Positions 26,284 to 34,672 of a stretch of DNA of 54,424 nt are shown piece after piece. The stretch covers positions 1 through 54,424 of the forward strand of contig JANQRD010000021.1 in assembly GCA_028284725.1 (NCBI GenBank), read 5' to 3'. The position numbers and the translations under genes are program-made. Each line of letters opens with the position of its first letter. Within the stretch, counting starts at the first letter, position 1. This DNA comes from Allomuricauda sp. GTDB lineage: Bacteria; Bacteroidota; Bacteroidia; Flavobacteriales; Flavobacteriaceae. The notes beneath the pieces are model-generated. The model worked only from the letters and a program-made list of their open reading frames with translations, ran no database searches and was not told the DNA's origin.

Positions 26284-26823
26284 TTATGCTCGAATAAAGC
26301 TACTCGCTTTTTCAAAATCGTGCTCGCCTATTTCGTATATCCCCTCTTGGTCCGTTCGATCATAATCCAAAATGATTTTCCATCGTGCATCGTCCACTTT
26401 TTGTGAGATGATATGAAATTTTCCATAGATATATTTGGGACCACTATTTTTAGAATGATACGTGTACTTGTAAAGCCCCATATCGGAAACCACGGTTTCG
26501 GACACGACTCTTTCCACAAAACCAAACTCAATCTTTTGCTGTATCCCTTTATCTTGCAAACGGGAAAAATTGGTCTTATTGTAGACAAAATAATCTTTCC
26601 CAGACCAAACCTTGCCTCCCAAATCACTTGAAGCTCTTAAGACAAAAGCTGCATGAAGCTTGTCATAAGCCGCAATGTCATTATTTGCAAGAGCTTTCAT
26701 AAATGGCCGCCATACTTGCGTATCCACTTGGTTCAAAATTGTTTCCCTTTCTGTTTTGCTGAGCTTCTGCGCCTGTCCCAAAGTGACCATCAAAAGCATC
26801 ATAAAAAATAATCTGTACTTCAT
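26284..26823 (-). CDS. Secreted NTF2-like (DUF4440-type) protein
   Basis: Exported protein of 179 residues. Start 26823 gives the signal peptide MKYRLFFMMLLMVTLGQAQ; an upstream in-frame ATG at 26844 would add seven residues. The mature part resembles the SnoaL/DUF4440 fold: VWRPFMKALANNDIAAYDKLH at the start of the cone-shaped domain, then GLYKYTYHSKNSGPKYIYGKFHIISQK and WKIILDYDRTD. No catalytic residues can be named. It is transcribed alone, with a terminator just downstream and the AraC-type regulator gene 90 bases upstream in the same direction. Confidence 0.7.
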   Translation of the reverse strand: MKYRLFFMMLLMVTLGQAQKLSKTERETILNQVDTQVWRPFMKALANNDIAAYDKLHAAFVLRASSDLGGKVWSGKDYFVYNKTNFSRLQDKGIQQKIEFGFVERVVSETVVSDMGLYKYTYHSKNSGPKYIYGKFHIISQKVDDARWKIILDYDRTDQEGIYEIGEHDFEKASSFIRA

Positions 26824-26913
26824 TGTAATATGTTTTTTTGGCAAAGAAAAGGCTCAAAACTGTTGAAAGACAGTAAATTGCGTTCAAAAAGGTGCGTCAT
26901 CAAGAAGTCGTAC

Positions 26914-28032
26914 CTATTCCACCTTAAAGGCTTGCTTTACATATTCCCTCGGAGTCATCCCCTGAAACTTTTTGAACATTTGATTGAAGGTGGTCTTCGA
27001 GGCAAATCCACTCTTTTCGGCAATTGCTATTAGTGTAAACTGCTGATTCCCTTCTTGGGTAAGCTCGGCTTTAAAATGTTCCACCCGATACGAATTGACA
27101 AAGTGAAAAAAGTTGGAACCTGAATTCTCATTGATGATCTGGGAAAGTACTTTGGGCTTTAGTTCCATCCGTTGGGCAAGTTCATTCAAGGAGAGGTCGC
27201 TTTTCAGATAGGGGTTTTCGGTTTTCATGAACTCCGTTAGTCTGTTGAAAAGCACTGAACTTTCATTGGCATCAATAATTGGGTTGACATATTTCGAGGA
27301 CATTTCCATCCCCGAAAGTTCAAATAAAGAAGGTCGGCTCAAGGCGTAATAGCCAACGACATAAATCAAAACAAAAAGTGATAAATCTAAAATGAAGGAA
27401 ACAACACCCGGTCGAACCAAAAGATCTGTATAAAAAGTCAACGCGACGATAATCTTTAAAACTGCGAAAGGAATCATGAGTCTTACAAGAATCGAAAGCC
27501 ATTCGTAGTTGGCCTTTTGCCAAGATGAAAAATAGTTTTTCAAATTGCCTTGGCTTGCCTTTACCAATCTAAACGTAAAATAAAAATAGAGTGCTGCATG
27601 CATTGCTTTTATCACATTGGCCAACAAAAAGATTGAAGGCATATTCCCCAAAAGCATGGTATCGTAAAAGTCCACTTTTTGTCCTACATCCATCGGAAAA
27701 AAATAAAAGCCCATAAAAACATATTGCAATAAAAATGGAATCAAGTGCCAGGCATCCAACCATAAAATCTTGGTTTTCTTACCGGTCAAAAGTGCGGCAT
27801 ACATCCACATAAAGGGGCCGTACAAAAAAGGAATACCAGAATCAAGACCTAATAAAAACTGGTAATCATAGATCAGCTCTACTTCGTAGGCATACTTTAC
27901 AAACAGGGAAATGGTGATGGTGATCAAAAAAAGGGACAGCACAATATTGGCCAAGGTCTTCCGTCTTTTCACCAATAAAAACACAGCTAAAAAAATCGCC
28001 TGTGAAATCGCTATGATGTAAAAAACTCCCAT
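26914..28032 (-). CDS. AraC-family regulator with seven-helix membrane domain
   Basis: Transcription factor of 372 residues. The N-terminal 230 residues hold seven predicted membrane helices (first FYIIAISQAIFLAVFLLV, last LSLFVLIYVVGYYAL). The C-terminal 110 residues are an AraC DNA-binding domain: LSLNELAQRMELKPKVLSQIIN and AIAEKSGFASKTTFNQMFKKFQG-MTPREY. Such proteins are thought to sense a ligand at the membrane and act on DNA directly. It lies between the NTF2-like gene and the divergent mannosyltransferase-like gene, with 114 bases to the latter, and could control either. Same architecture as the truncated gene at the left edge. Confidence 0.9.
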   Translation of the reverse strand: MGVFYIIAISQAIFLAVFLLVKRRKTLANIVLSLFLITITISLFVKYAYEVELIYDYQFLLGLDSGIPFLYGPFMWMYAALLTGKKTKILWLDAWHLIPFLLQYVFMGFYFFPMDVGQKVDFYDTMLLGNMPSIFLLANVIKAMHAALYFYFTFRLVKASQGNLKNYFSSWQKANYEWLSILVRLMIPFAVLKIIVALTFYTDLLVRPGVVSFILDLSLFVLIYVVGYYALSRPSLFELSGMEMSSKYVNPIIDANESSVLFNRLTEFMKTENPYLKSDLSLNELAQRMELKPKVLSQIINENSGSNFFHFVNSYRVEHFKAELTQEGNQQFTLIAIAEKSGFASKTTFNQMFKKFQGMTPREYVKQAFKVE

Positions 28033-28146
28033 TGATGCACGGTTCAGGTTCCCTTTCGACCAATATCACAAAAATTCAAAAAAGAACATTGTGAAAGGAA
28101 CTTAGAATGATTTTCGTTTCTTCGTAATGTAAAAGTAGCATATCTG

Positions 28147-29508
28147 TTGAGTGTTTTATTGCGGTATTGGAACCTTCATAAATATCCCCTGCTCTTTGTG
28201 TTGGGAAGTGTGCTGTTCTATACGAGTTTTGCTTATGATTTGGAGCGAACTGATTTCATTAAACTCTTCATGCTATTTGCCGGACTTTTTTACTTCCATT
28301 TCAAGCTGATTCAATTTGAAAAGTGGAACTTCCGGTTCATTTTAGTATCTGGAATTCTTTTTAGACTCGTCTTTCTTTTCGCCGAACCTAACCTCTCGCA
28401 AGATTTTTATCGCTTTATCTGGGACGGGGAATTAATCAAGAATGGCATCAACCCCTACATTCATTTACCAAAAGAACTCATCACCCAAAACAATCTTCCC
28501 ATTTCAAATGCTCAACAGTTATTTGATGGTATGGGTGAACTGAGCGCAAAACACTTCAGCAATTACCCTCCTTTAAACCAGATTTTGTTTGCGGTTTCTG
28601 CCTTTTTAGGAGGTGGGAGTATTCTTGGATCTTTGATTACAATGCGGGCCACCATAATTCTGGCGGATATCGGTATTCTTTTTTTTGGACGAAAACTGCT
28701 CCAAAACCTCAATCAATCCAGTCACATGGCATTTTGGTATTTTTTAAATCCGCTTGTGCTTATTGAGCTCACCGGAAACCTGCACTTTGAAGGAGTGATG
28801 CTCTTTTTCTTTGTTTGGGCCTTGTACCTTGTTTCTGCCCAAAAATGGATGTGGGCTGCCCCCATTTATGCACTTTCCATCTTGGTCAAACTTGTTCCTG
28901 TGCTGTTTTTGCCTATTTTTCTGAGATACCTCGGCTTCAAAAAAAGTATTCTTTTTTATGTACTTATTGGAGTTACCTGCATTGGACTAATGCTCCCTTT
29001 CTACTCCCCAGTGTTTGTGGACAATTACTCGGAAACAGTGGGACTTTGGTTTTCCAATTTTGAATTCAATGCCGGAATCTATAATCTCGTTAAAAAAGTA
29101 GCAGTCGATTGTTTTGAGGCCAAACCGTGGTTATTGGTGAAATCCTATGGAAAAATTGTGGCCATAGCGGTCATAATTTTTACGCTGCTGATGGCTTTCC
29201 TTCGGAAAAATCAAGACCTTATCTCCGTGATTACCTCCATGCTAATGGCTCTGACGTTTTACTATCTATTATCAAGCACGGTACATCCGTGGTATATTAT
29301 TTTCTTATTGACCCTGGCCATATTCACCGACTACAGGTATCCCATCGTTTGGTCGTTCGCGGTCATACTTAGCTATTGGGCCTATACCAATCCCGAATAT
29401 GAAGAAAGTCTTTGGTTGCTGTCCCTTGAATATTTATTGGTAATCGGCTTTCTGATTTATGAATTATGGGGAAAGGGCATAAAAAAGTTATATTTCTTCA
29501 AAAAATGA
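28147..29508 (+). CDS. GT-C (GT87-like) polyprenol-linked mannosyltransferase-like protein
   Basis: Integral-membrane glycosyltransferase of 453 residues with about eleven hydrophobic helices. The first loop carries EPNLSQDFYRFIWDGELIKNGINPYIHLP, where the acidic residues match the GT-C catalytic site, and NYPPLNQILFA, a marker of GT87/MptB-like enzymes. These use polyprenyl-phosphate sugars. No ATG precedes the conserved part; the frame begins at TTG 28147 (MSVLLRYWNLHKYP). The two GT2 genes at 24029-26204 could supply the lipid-linked sugar, so the three transferases may form one glycolipid or surface-glycan pathway. Confidence 0.8.
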   Translation: MSVLLRYWNLHKYPLLFVLGSVLFYTSFAYDLERTDFIKLFMLFAGLFYFHFKLIQFEKWNFRFILVSGILFRLVFLFAEPNLSQDFYRFIWDGELIKNGINPYIHLPKELITQNNLPISNAQQLFDGMGELSAKHFSNYPPLNQILFAVSAFLGGGSILGSLITMRATIILADIGILFFGRKLLQNLNQSSHMAFWYFLNPLVLIELTGNLHFEGVMLFFFVWALYLVSAQKWMWAAPIYALSILVKLVPVLFLPIFLRYLGFKKSILFYVLIGVTCIGLMLPFYSPVFVDNYSETVGLWFSNFEFNAGIYNLVKKVAVDCFEAKPWLLVKSYGKIVAIAVIIFTLLMAFLRKNQDLISVITSMLMALTFYYLLSSTVHPWYIIFLLTLAIFTDYRYPIVWSFAVILSYWAYTNPEYEESLWLLSLEYLLVIGFLIYELWGKGIKKLYFFKK

Positions 29509-29555
29509 CCGCCATTTTAGGTCAGTTGGAATTAATTTGTACTTTTAACCCCATA

Positions 29556-29636
29556 ATGAAAGGACAAATAAACATATTCACTTCTTTGAGCACAACTGCT
29601 CCAGTTCGTCCATTCGCTCCCCGTCGTCGCCCGTAA
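29556..29636 (+). CDS. Candidate arginine leader peptide (26 codons)
   Basis: ATG 29556 to TAA 29634-29636 encodes a 26-residue peptide ending in APVRPFAPRRRP. Four of the last nine residues are Arg (codons CGT, CGT, CGT, CGC), three of them in tandem right before the stop. The ORF lies in the 218-base gap before the arginine biosynthesis operon, whose first gene starts 90 bases further on. Small hairpins overlap and follow the Arg codons. This is the arrangement expected of ribosome-mediated attenuation by arginine. No homology is known to me; the reading is inferred from position and codons. Confidence 0.5.
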   Translation: MKGQINIFTSLSTTAPVRPFAPRRRP

Positions 29637-29675
29637 GGGTGCACTTCAGTTATGGAAATAGGTGAGTCCATTTCC
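29628..29675 (+). promoter_or_regulatory. Putative attenuator hairpins of the arginine leader
   Basis: CGCCC-GTAA-GGGTG (29628-29641) includes the last Arg codon and the stop of the leader ORF. A second hairpin, GGAAAT/ATTTCC (29654-29659 with 29670-29675), follows and could be extended by a GG/CC pair. Inside the ORF GAGCA-CAAC-TGCTC (29588-29601) forms a third. A T run stands at 29700-29707, but it is not directly joined to a strong stem, so a classical terminator is not proven. Confidence 0.35.
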
Positions 29676-29726
29676 GCAAAAACCACAAAAATCATATTCA
29701 TTTTTTTAGTTTAAATCGATATAGCA

Positions 29727-30341
29727 ATGGAAATTGTAATTGCTAACGAATCACATTTTAAGTACGCACAGATCATCAGTGATACCATTACTGAATCGGC
29801 AAAAGTTCGGGGGACGGGTATTGCCCAGCGTACTCCTGAATATATCATACAACGACTGCAAAATGGCAACGCGGTCATTGCTTTGGATGGCGATAAGTTT
29901 GCCGGCTTCTGTTATATTGAAGTTTGGGGCAGCAAGAACTTTGTGGCCAATTCAGGGTTGATTGTACACCCAGACTTTCGAAATCAAGGCTTGGCCAAAA
30001 AAATCAAAAAAGCGGTTTTTGAGCTCTCCCGGAAAAAGTTTCCTGATGCAAAAATATTCGGTATCACCACAGGTTTACCTGTAATGAAGATGAATTACGA
30101 ACTAGGCTATAAACCTGTTACGTTTTCAGAGCTTACGGACGATCCAGACTTTTGGAAAGGATGCCAAACCTGTAAAAACTTCGATATCCTAACACGTACA
30201 GAGCGGAAAATGTGCCTTTGCACCGGAATGTTGTTCGACCCGAACTCTAAAAAATACAAATCCAGAAAATTGAATGGAAAGGCCTTTCAACGATTAAAGG
30301 AGATGAAGCAAAACCTTTTCCTAAAAAAGAAAGCGAAATAA
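29727..30341 (+). CDS. GNAT N-acetyltransferase, probable glutamate acetylation step
   Basis: GCN5-type acetyltransferase of 204 residues using acetyl-CoA. The acetyl-CoA-binding core is SGLIVHPDFRNQGLAKKIKKAVFE (the R/Q-x-x-G-x-G/A loop, about residues 76-100). The C-terminal half has a Cys-rich patch (KGCQTCKNF and KMCLCTGML). As first gene of an otherwise complete arginine operon that lacks argA and argJ, it probably makes N-acetylglutamate (or another N-acylglutamate), as is proposed for such GNAT proteins in Bacteroidota. The arginine-rich leader lies just upstream, and argG starts 106 bases downstream beyond a repeat. Confidence 0.8.
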   Translation: MEIVIANESHFKYAQIISDTITESAKVRGTGIAQRTPEYIIQRLQNGNAVIALDGDKFAGFCYIEVWGSKNFVANSGLIVHPDFRNQGLAKKIKKAVFELSRKKFPDAKIFGITTGLPVMKMNYELGYKPVTFSELTDDPDFWKGCQTCKNFDILTRTERKMCLCTGMLFDPNSKKYKSRKLNGKAFQRLKEMKQNLFLKKKAK

Positions 30342-30360
30342 TGAAAACACCTATTGGAAC

Positions 30361-30426
30361 TGTCATCCTGAGCCTGTCGAAGGATGCCTACAAGGCTAAA
30401 GCTCATCTCGACTCCGCTCGATATGA
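30361..30426. repeat. Palindromic repeat pair, copy 1
   Basis: Two dyads lie between the GNAT gene and argG: CATCC...GGATG (30364-30386) around TGAGCCTGTCGAA, and TCAT...ATGA (30403-30426) around TCGACTCCGCTCGA. The GTCATCCTGAGCCTGTCGAAGG core recurs at 33425-33478. These are REP-like intergenic elements. Confidence 0.75.
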
Positions 30427-30447
30427 TAAAATTTAATAAAGTAAATC

Positions 30448-31638
30448 ATGAAAAAACTAGTGTTGGCCTATAGCGGCGGATTGGATACTTCGTATTGTGC
30501 CAAATATCTCTCCCAAGAAGAAGGGTTTGAGGTGCACGCGGTAAGTGTAAATACCGGAGGGTTCAGCAAAGCTGAGATTAGAGAAATCGAACAAAAGGCA
30601 CTGGCCTTGGGGGCAGCAACCTATACCTCCATTAATGCGGTTGAAAGCTTTTACGAAAAAGTGGTGAAATACCTCATTTTTGGTAATGTGTTGCGGAACA
30701 ACACCTATCCACTATCCGTAAGCGCGGAGCGGATTGTACAGGCTTTGGAGATTGTACAACACGCCAAAGAAATTGGGGCTACCCACATAGCACATGGCAG
30801 CACCGGTGCAGGTAATGATCAGGTGCGATTTGATATGATCTTTCAGACCATGGCTCCCGAAATGGAAATCGTTACACCTATTCGAGATAACAAACTGTCT
30901 CGGGAAGTTGAAATTGCGTATTTGCAGAAAAACGGGGTGGATTACTCCTGGGAAAAAGCAAAATATTCCATCAATAGAGGTCTTTGGGGCACTTCGGTGG
31001 GTGGTGATGAAACGTTGACTTCCCATCTTCCTTTACCTGAGTCGGCCTATCCAAGCCAACTTGAAAAACAGTTTTCCAAAGAGCTAAAACTGACTTTTAA
31101 GCAAGGAGAATTGGTGGCGATCGATGGGGAACAGGGCAATCCTGTTAAAAACATTGAAAAGCTTGAGGAAATCGCCTCAAAATATGCCATTGGAAGGGAC
31201 ATCCATGTAGGCGACACCATTATCGGAATAAAGGGAAGGGTCGGTTTTGAGGCCTCAGCACCCCTGATCATTATAAAAGCACATCATCTGTTGGAAAAGC
31301 ACACGCTGAGCAAATGGCAGCAATATCAAAAAGAGCAACTTGGGAATTTTTATGGAATGTTGCTGCACGAAGGAAATTATTTGGACGAAGTGATGCGAAA
31401 CATTGAGGCCTTTTTAACCGACACCCAGAAAAATGTTTCTGGTGATGTTTTGGTCACCTTACACCCCTATCGATTCGAACTGAACGGTATCAGTTCATCC
31501 CACGATTTGATGAATGCTTCCTTCGGAAGCTATGGCGAGATGAACAAGGGTTGGACGGCCGACGATGCGAAAGGATTCATCAAAATTCTGTCCAATCCAG
31601 GGAAAATTGCGAACCATGTAAACCAAAATCATGATTAA
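30448..31638 (+). CDS. argG: Argininosuccinate synthase
   Basis: Joins citrulline and aspartate with ATP to give argininosuccinate. The PP-motif LAYSGGLDTSYCAKYL opens the protein, and SVNTGGFS, HGSTGAGNDQVRFD and TPIRDNKLSREVE mark the ATP and substrate sites. At 396 residues it has full length. It overlaps the argC start by eight bases. Placing argG early in the operon, away from argH at its end, is typical of Flavobacteriia. Confidence 0.97.
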   Translation: MKKLVLAYSGGLDTSYCAKYLSQEEGFEVHAVSVNTGGFSKAEIREIEQKALALGAATYTSINAVESFYEKVVKYLIFGNVLRNNTYPLSVSAERIVQALEIVQHAKEIGATHIAHGSTGAGNDQVRFDMIFQTMAPEMEIVTPIRDNKLSREVEIAYLQKNGVDYSWEKAKYSINRGLWGTSVGGDETLTSHLPLPESAYPSQLEKQFSKELKLTFKQGELVAIDGEQGNPVKNIEKLEEIASKYAIGRDIHVGDTIIGIKGRVGFEASAPLIIIKAHHLLEKHTLSKWQQYQKEQLGNFYGMLLHEGNYLDEVMRNIEAFLTDTQKNVSGDVLVTLHPYRFELNGISSSHDLMNASFGSYGEMNKGWTADDAKGFIKILSNPGKIANHVNQNHD

Positions 31639-32605
31639 GGCAGGAATCATAGGCGGTTCGGGATACACTGGAGGCGAACTCATCCGGTTACTGTTGCACC
31701 ATCCCAACGCGGAAATTGATTTTGTGTACAGTACCACAAGGGCTGGAAAACCAATCACTTCAGCACATCAAGATCTATTGGGGCTTACTGATTTAGTATT
31801 TACAGGTACCATCAATTCAAAAGTTGATGTTGTGTTTTTGTGCCTGGGCCATGGCAATTCCACCAAATTTTTGGAAGAGAATTCTTTTGAGTCCCATACC
31901 AAAGTCATAGACCTCAGTAACGATTTTAGGCTTTCAGCAGATGCGACTTTCGGAGGAAAAACCTTTGTCTATGGGCTCCCCGAATTGAACAAGAAAACCA
32001 TTCAATCCTCCCATGCCATAGCAAATCCAGGTTGCTTTGCCACCGCCATTCAGCTGGCTTTATTGCCTTTGGCAAAAGCCGGTTTATTGAAAAATGAAGT
32101 GCATGTCAATGCCATTACTGGAAGTACTGGTGCGGGAGTAAGTCCGTCTTCGACAAGCCATTTTAGCTGGCGGAACAACAACGTGAGCTGGTACAAACCT
32201 TTTACGCATCAACATTTGGGAGAAATTGGAGAAAGTTTGGCGTCGTTTGGAAATGCTATCGGAAAACTGTTGTTTTTACCCAATCGAGGTAATTTCACTA
32301 GAGGGATTTTGGCAACGGCCTATACCCATTTTGAAGGGACTTTGGAGGAAGCCAAAAACTTGTATCAAGATTTTTATACCGATGCGGTCTTCACACATGT
32401 AGCAGAGGAACCTATCCACCTAAAACAGGTGGTGAACACGAATCAATGCCACATTCATTTGCATAGGTATGAAGATGTGCTTTTGGTCACATCGGCCATT
32501 GACAATTTGCTCAAGGGAGCATCGGGACAAGCAGTTCAGAACATGAACCTAATGTTCAATTTTGAAGAAAGCGAAGGATTACAATTAAAAGCAGGAGTAT
32601 TTTAA
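31631..32605 (+). CDS. argC: N-acetyl-gamma-glutamyl-phosphate reductase
   Basis: Reduces N-acyl-glutamyl phosphate to the semialdehyde with NADPH. The N-terminal Rossmann motif is IIGGSGYTGGELIRLLL; the catalytic Cys135 is in ANPGCFATAIQL; VNAITGSTGAGVSPSSTSHF and HLGEIGESL are further family signatures. The 324-residue length is typical of the short form. The start overlaps argG by eight bases, and proC follows after ten bases, so the three are translated from one message. Confidence 0.96.
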   Translation: MIKAGIIGGSGYTGGELIRLLLHHPNAEIDFVYSTTRAGKPITSAHQDLLGLTDLVFTGTINSKVDVVFLCLGHGNSTKFLEENSFESHTKVIDLSNDFRLSADATFGGKTFVYGLPELNKKTIQSSHAIANPGCFATAIQLALLPLAKAGLLKNEVHVNAITGSTGAGVSPSSTSHFSWRNNNVSWYKPFTHQHLGEIGESLASFGNAIGKLLFLPNRGNFTRGILATAYTHFEGTLEEAKNLYQDFYTDAVFTHVAEEPIHLKQVVNTNQCHIHLHRYEDVLLVTSAIDNLLKGASGQAVQNMNLMFNFEESEGLQLKAGVF

Positions 32606-32615
32606 AAATATAACC

Positions 32616-33410
32616 ATGAAAATAGCCATCATAGGAGCTGGAAATTTAGGATTGGCCATTGCCAAGGGCGTTTTGCACACCAATGGTGCCACCACCATGT
32701 ATCTCACCAAGAGAAACACTTCGGAAATCAAGGATTTTGAGAAATATGGGAATGTTACGGTGACTTCAGATAATCAGGAAGCGGTTAAACGGTCCGACAT
32801 CTTGGTTTTCGCAGTACAACCTGGACATTTTGCCGCGATTCTGGAAGATGTGAAAGATTTACTCACCGAAAATCACGTAATCATTAGCACCATAACCGGA
32901 TTCAGTATTGTAAAAATGGAAGAGATTATTGGTTCCAACCAATATATCATCCGAAGTATGCCCAATACGGCCATTTCAGTAGGAAATTCCATGACATGTC
33001 TCTGTAGTAACCAGTTGGGTAAAAAGCGAATTGATTTGGCGAAGGCCATCTTTAACCGAATGGGGCATACCTTGGAAATTCCTGAAGAACAGATGCAAGC
33101 GGCCACAGTAATCTGTGCGAGTGGTATCGCCTTTTGGATGCGTTTAATTCGAGCCACCACCCAGGGAGCCATTCAACTTGGCTTTGATGCCAAGGAGGCT
33201 CAGGAATTGGCTATGCATACCTGTAATGGTGCTGCAAGTCTCTTGATTGACTCAGGTAGCCATCCAGAAGAAGAAATTGATCGGGTCACCACCCCAAAAG
33301 GATGTACCATTGAAGGTTTAAATGAGATGGAACACCAGGGATTAAGTTCATCGCTGATTCGAGGAATTGTGACCTCCTTTGAAAAAATAAGCCAGATCAG
33401 AAAAGGATGA
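32616..33410 (+). CDS. proC: Pyrroline-5-carboxylate reductase
   Basis: Last step of proline synthesis: reduces 1-pyrroline-5-carboxylate with NAD(P)H. The N-terminus has IAIIGAGNLGLAIAKGVL, then IRSMPNTAISVGNSMT and the C-terminal VTTPKGCTIEGLNEMEHQGLSS signature (the conserved T-P-G-G-T region here reads TTPKGCT). The 264-residue length is standard. Its presence inside an arginine operon links proline and arginine supply; ornithine or glutamate semialdehyde can feed it. A repeat-filled gap of 137 bases follows before argD. Confidence 0.94.
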   Translation: MKIAIIGAGNLGLAIAKGVLHTNGATTMYLTKRNTSEIKDFEKYGNVTVTSDNQEAVKRSDILVFAVQPGHFAAILEDVKDLLTENHVIISTITGFSIVKMEEIIGSNQYIIRSMPNTAISVGNSMTCLCSNQLGKKRIDLAKAIFNRMGHTLEIPEEQMQAATVICASGIAFWMRLIRATTQGAIQLGFDAKEAQELAMHTCNGAASLLIDSGSHPEEEIDRVTTPKGCTIEGLNEMEHQGLSSSLIRGIVTSFEKISQIRKG

Positions 33411-33424
33411 AGTGGAAAACCTGG

Positions 33425-33535
33425 CGGTCATCCTGAGCTCCGCCTGCACTGAGCTGTCATCCTGAGCTTGTCGAAGGAGTAAGCCAGACACAATCAAAAA
33501 TGTTAATATGACCTCTCGACCGCGCTCGAGGTGAC
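33425..33535. repeat. Palindromic repeats, copy 2 (three units)
   Basis: Between proC and argD are a partial unit GTCATCCTGAGC (from 33427), a fuller unit GTCATCCTGAGCTTGTCGAAGG (33456-33477) and a dyad ACCTC...GAGGT around TCGACCGCGCTC (33511-33532) next to GTGACAAAAG. The second unit matches the copy at 30361 except at one base in its core. Confidence 0.75.
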
Positions 33536-33547
33536 AAAAGTAAAATT

Positions 33548-34672
33548 ATGGAACTGTTCGATGTATATCCCTTATACAATGTGACCCCGATATCTGCAAA
33601 AGGTATCGAGGTCACTGATGAAAAGGGTCAAAAATATCTCGATTTCTATGGAGGTCATGCTGTGATTTCCATTGGGCATTCACATCCTCATTATGTAGAT
33701 CGGCTCAAAAAGCAACTGGATCAAATTGGGTTTTACAGCAATTCTGTTCAGAACCCTTTACAATATGAACTAGCTACGAAGCTGGAGTTACTTTCAAATT
33801 GTGAAGCCTATCAACTGTTCCTTTGCAATTCGGGAGCGGAAGCCAATGAAAATGCGCTCAAAATGGCTTCCTTTCATACGGGAAAAGCTAAGGTCATTGC
33901 CTTCCATAACAGTTTTCACGGGAGAACCTCAGCGGCAGTGGCGGCCACCGATAATCCCGCTATCAATGCGCCGATAAATCTTCAGCAAGAGGTGACTTTT
34001 CTCCCATTGAACGATTTCGAGACCTTTGAAAAAGCTATTCAATCCAACGACTATTGTGCGGTGATTTTGGAGGCCATTCAAGGAGTTGGCGGTCTGGATG
34101 AGCCTACTACGGAGTTTTATCAATTTATTGCAGAACAGTGTAGGGCCAAGGGTATCGTCCTCATAGCAGATGAAGTACAATCCGGTTTTGGGCGGAGTGG
34201 AAAATTCTTCGGTTTTCAGCATCATGGCATTGAACCGGATATCATTTCCATAGCCAAAGGCATGGGCAATGGTTTTCCAGTTGGAGGAGTGCTCATCCAT
34301 GAATCTTTCAAAGCATCCTATGGTTTGTTGGGAACTACCTTTGGGGGCAACCATCTGGCCTGTGCGGCCACTTTGGCGGTTTTGGAAGTTCTGGAAAAGG
34401 AACAATTAATAGCGAACGCCAGTATTATGGGTGCCTACTTTAAATCCAAGGCAGCGGAAATTCCACAGGTAAAAAAAGTAAAAGGCAGGGGCTTAATGTT
34501 GGGATTGGAATTTGATTTTGAAGTCACAGATTTGAGAAAACGCCTAATTCATAACCAAAAGTTATTTACTGGAGGAGCAAAAAACAAAAAACTACTTCGG
34601 ATTTTACCTGCTCTGAATATTACCGAAGCCCAGATTGATACATTTTTTGAAGCCCTAAAAAACGAATTGTAA
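33548..34672 (+). CDS. argD: Acetylornithine (acylornithine) aminotransferase
   Basis: PLP enzyme that converts N-acylglutamate semialdehyde to N-acylornithine using glutamate. It is a class III aminotransferase of 374 residues: LFLCNSGAEANENALKMA, the HNSFHGRT motif, LIADEVQSGFGRSGKFF and the PLP lysine (Lys237) in SIAKGMGNGFPVGG. Stop and next start share one base (TAATG) with argF'. Whether the acyl group is acetyl or succinyl in this organism cannot be read from this gene. Confidence 0.95.
   Translation: MELFDVYPLYNVTPISAKGIEVTDEKGQKYLDFYGGHAVISIGHSHPHYVDRLKKQLDQIGFYSNSVQNPLQYELATKLELLSNCEAYQLFLCNSGAEANENALKMASFHTGKAKVIAFHNSFHGRTSAAVAATDNPAINAPINLQQEVTFLPLNDFETFEKAIQSNDYCAVILEAIQGVGGLDEPTTEFYQFIAEQCRAKGIVLIADEVQSGFGRSGKFFGFQHHGIEPDIISIAKGMGNGFPVGGVLIHESFKASYGLLGTTFGGNHLACAATLAVLEVLEKEQLIANASIMGAYFKSKAAEIPQVKKVKGRGLMLGLEFDFEVTDLRKRLIHNQKLFTGGAKNKKLLRILPALNITEAQIDTFFEALKNEL

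Noticed and set aside
30361..33535. Insertion-sequence ends
   Set aside because: No transposase, target duplications or matching pair of terminal inverted repeats flanking a common segment were seen.
33929..34405. 158-codon minus-strand ORF
   Set aside because: It is opposite argD, whose motifs prove the plus-strand frame.
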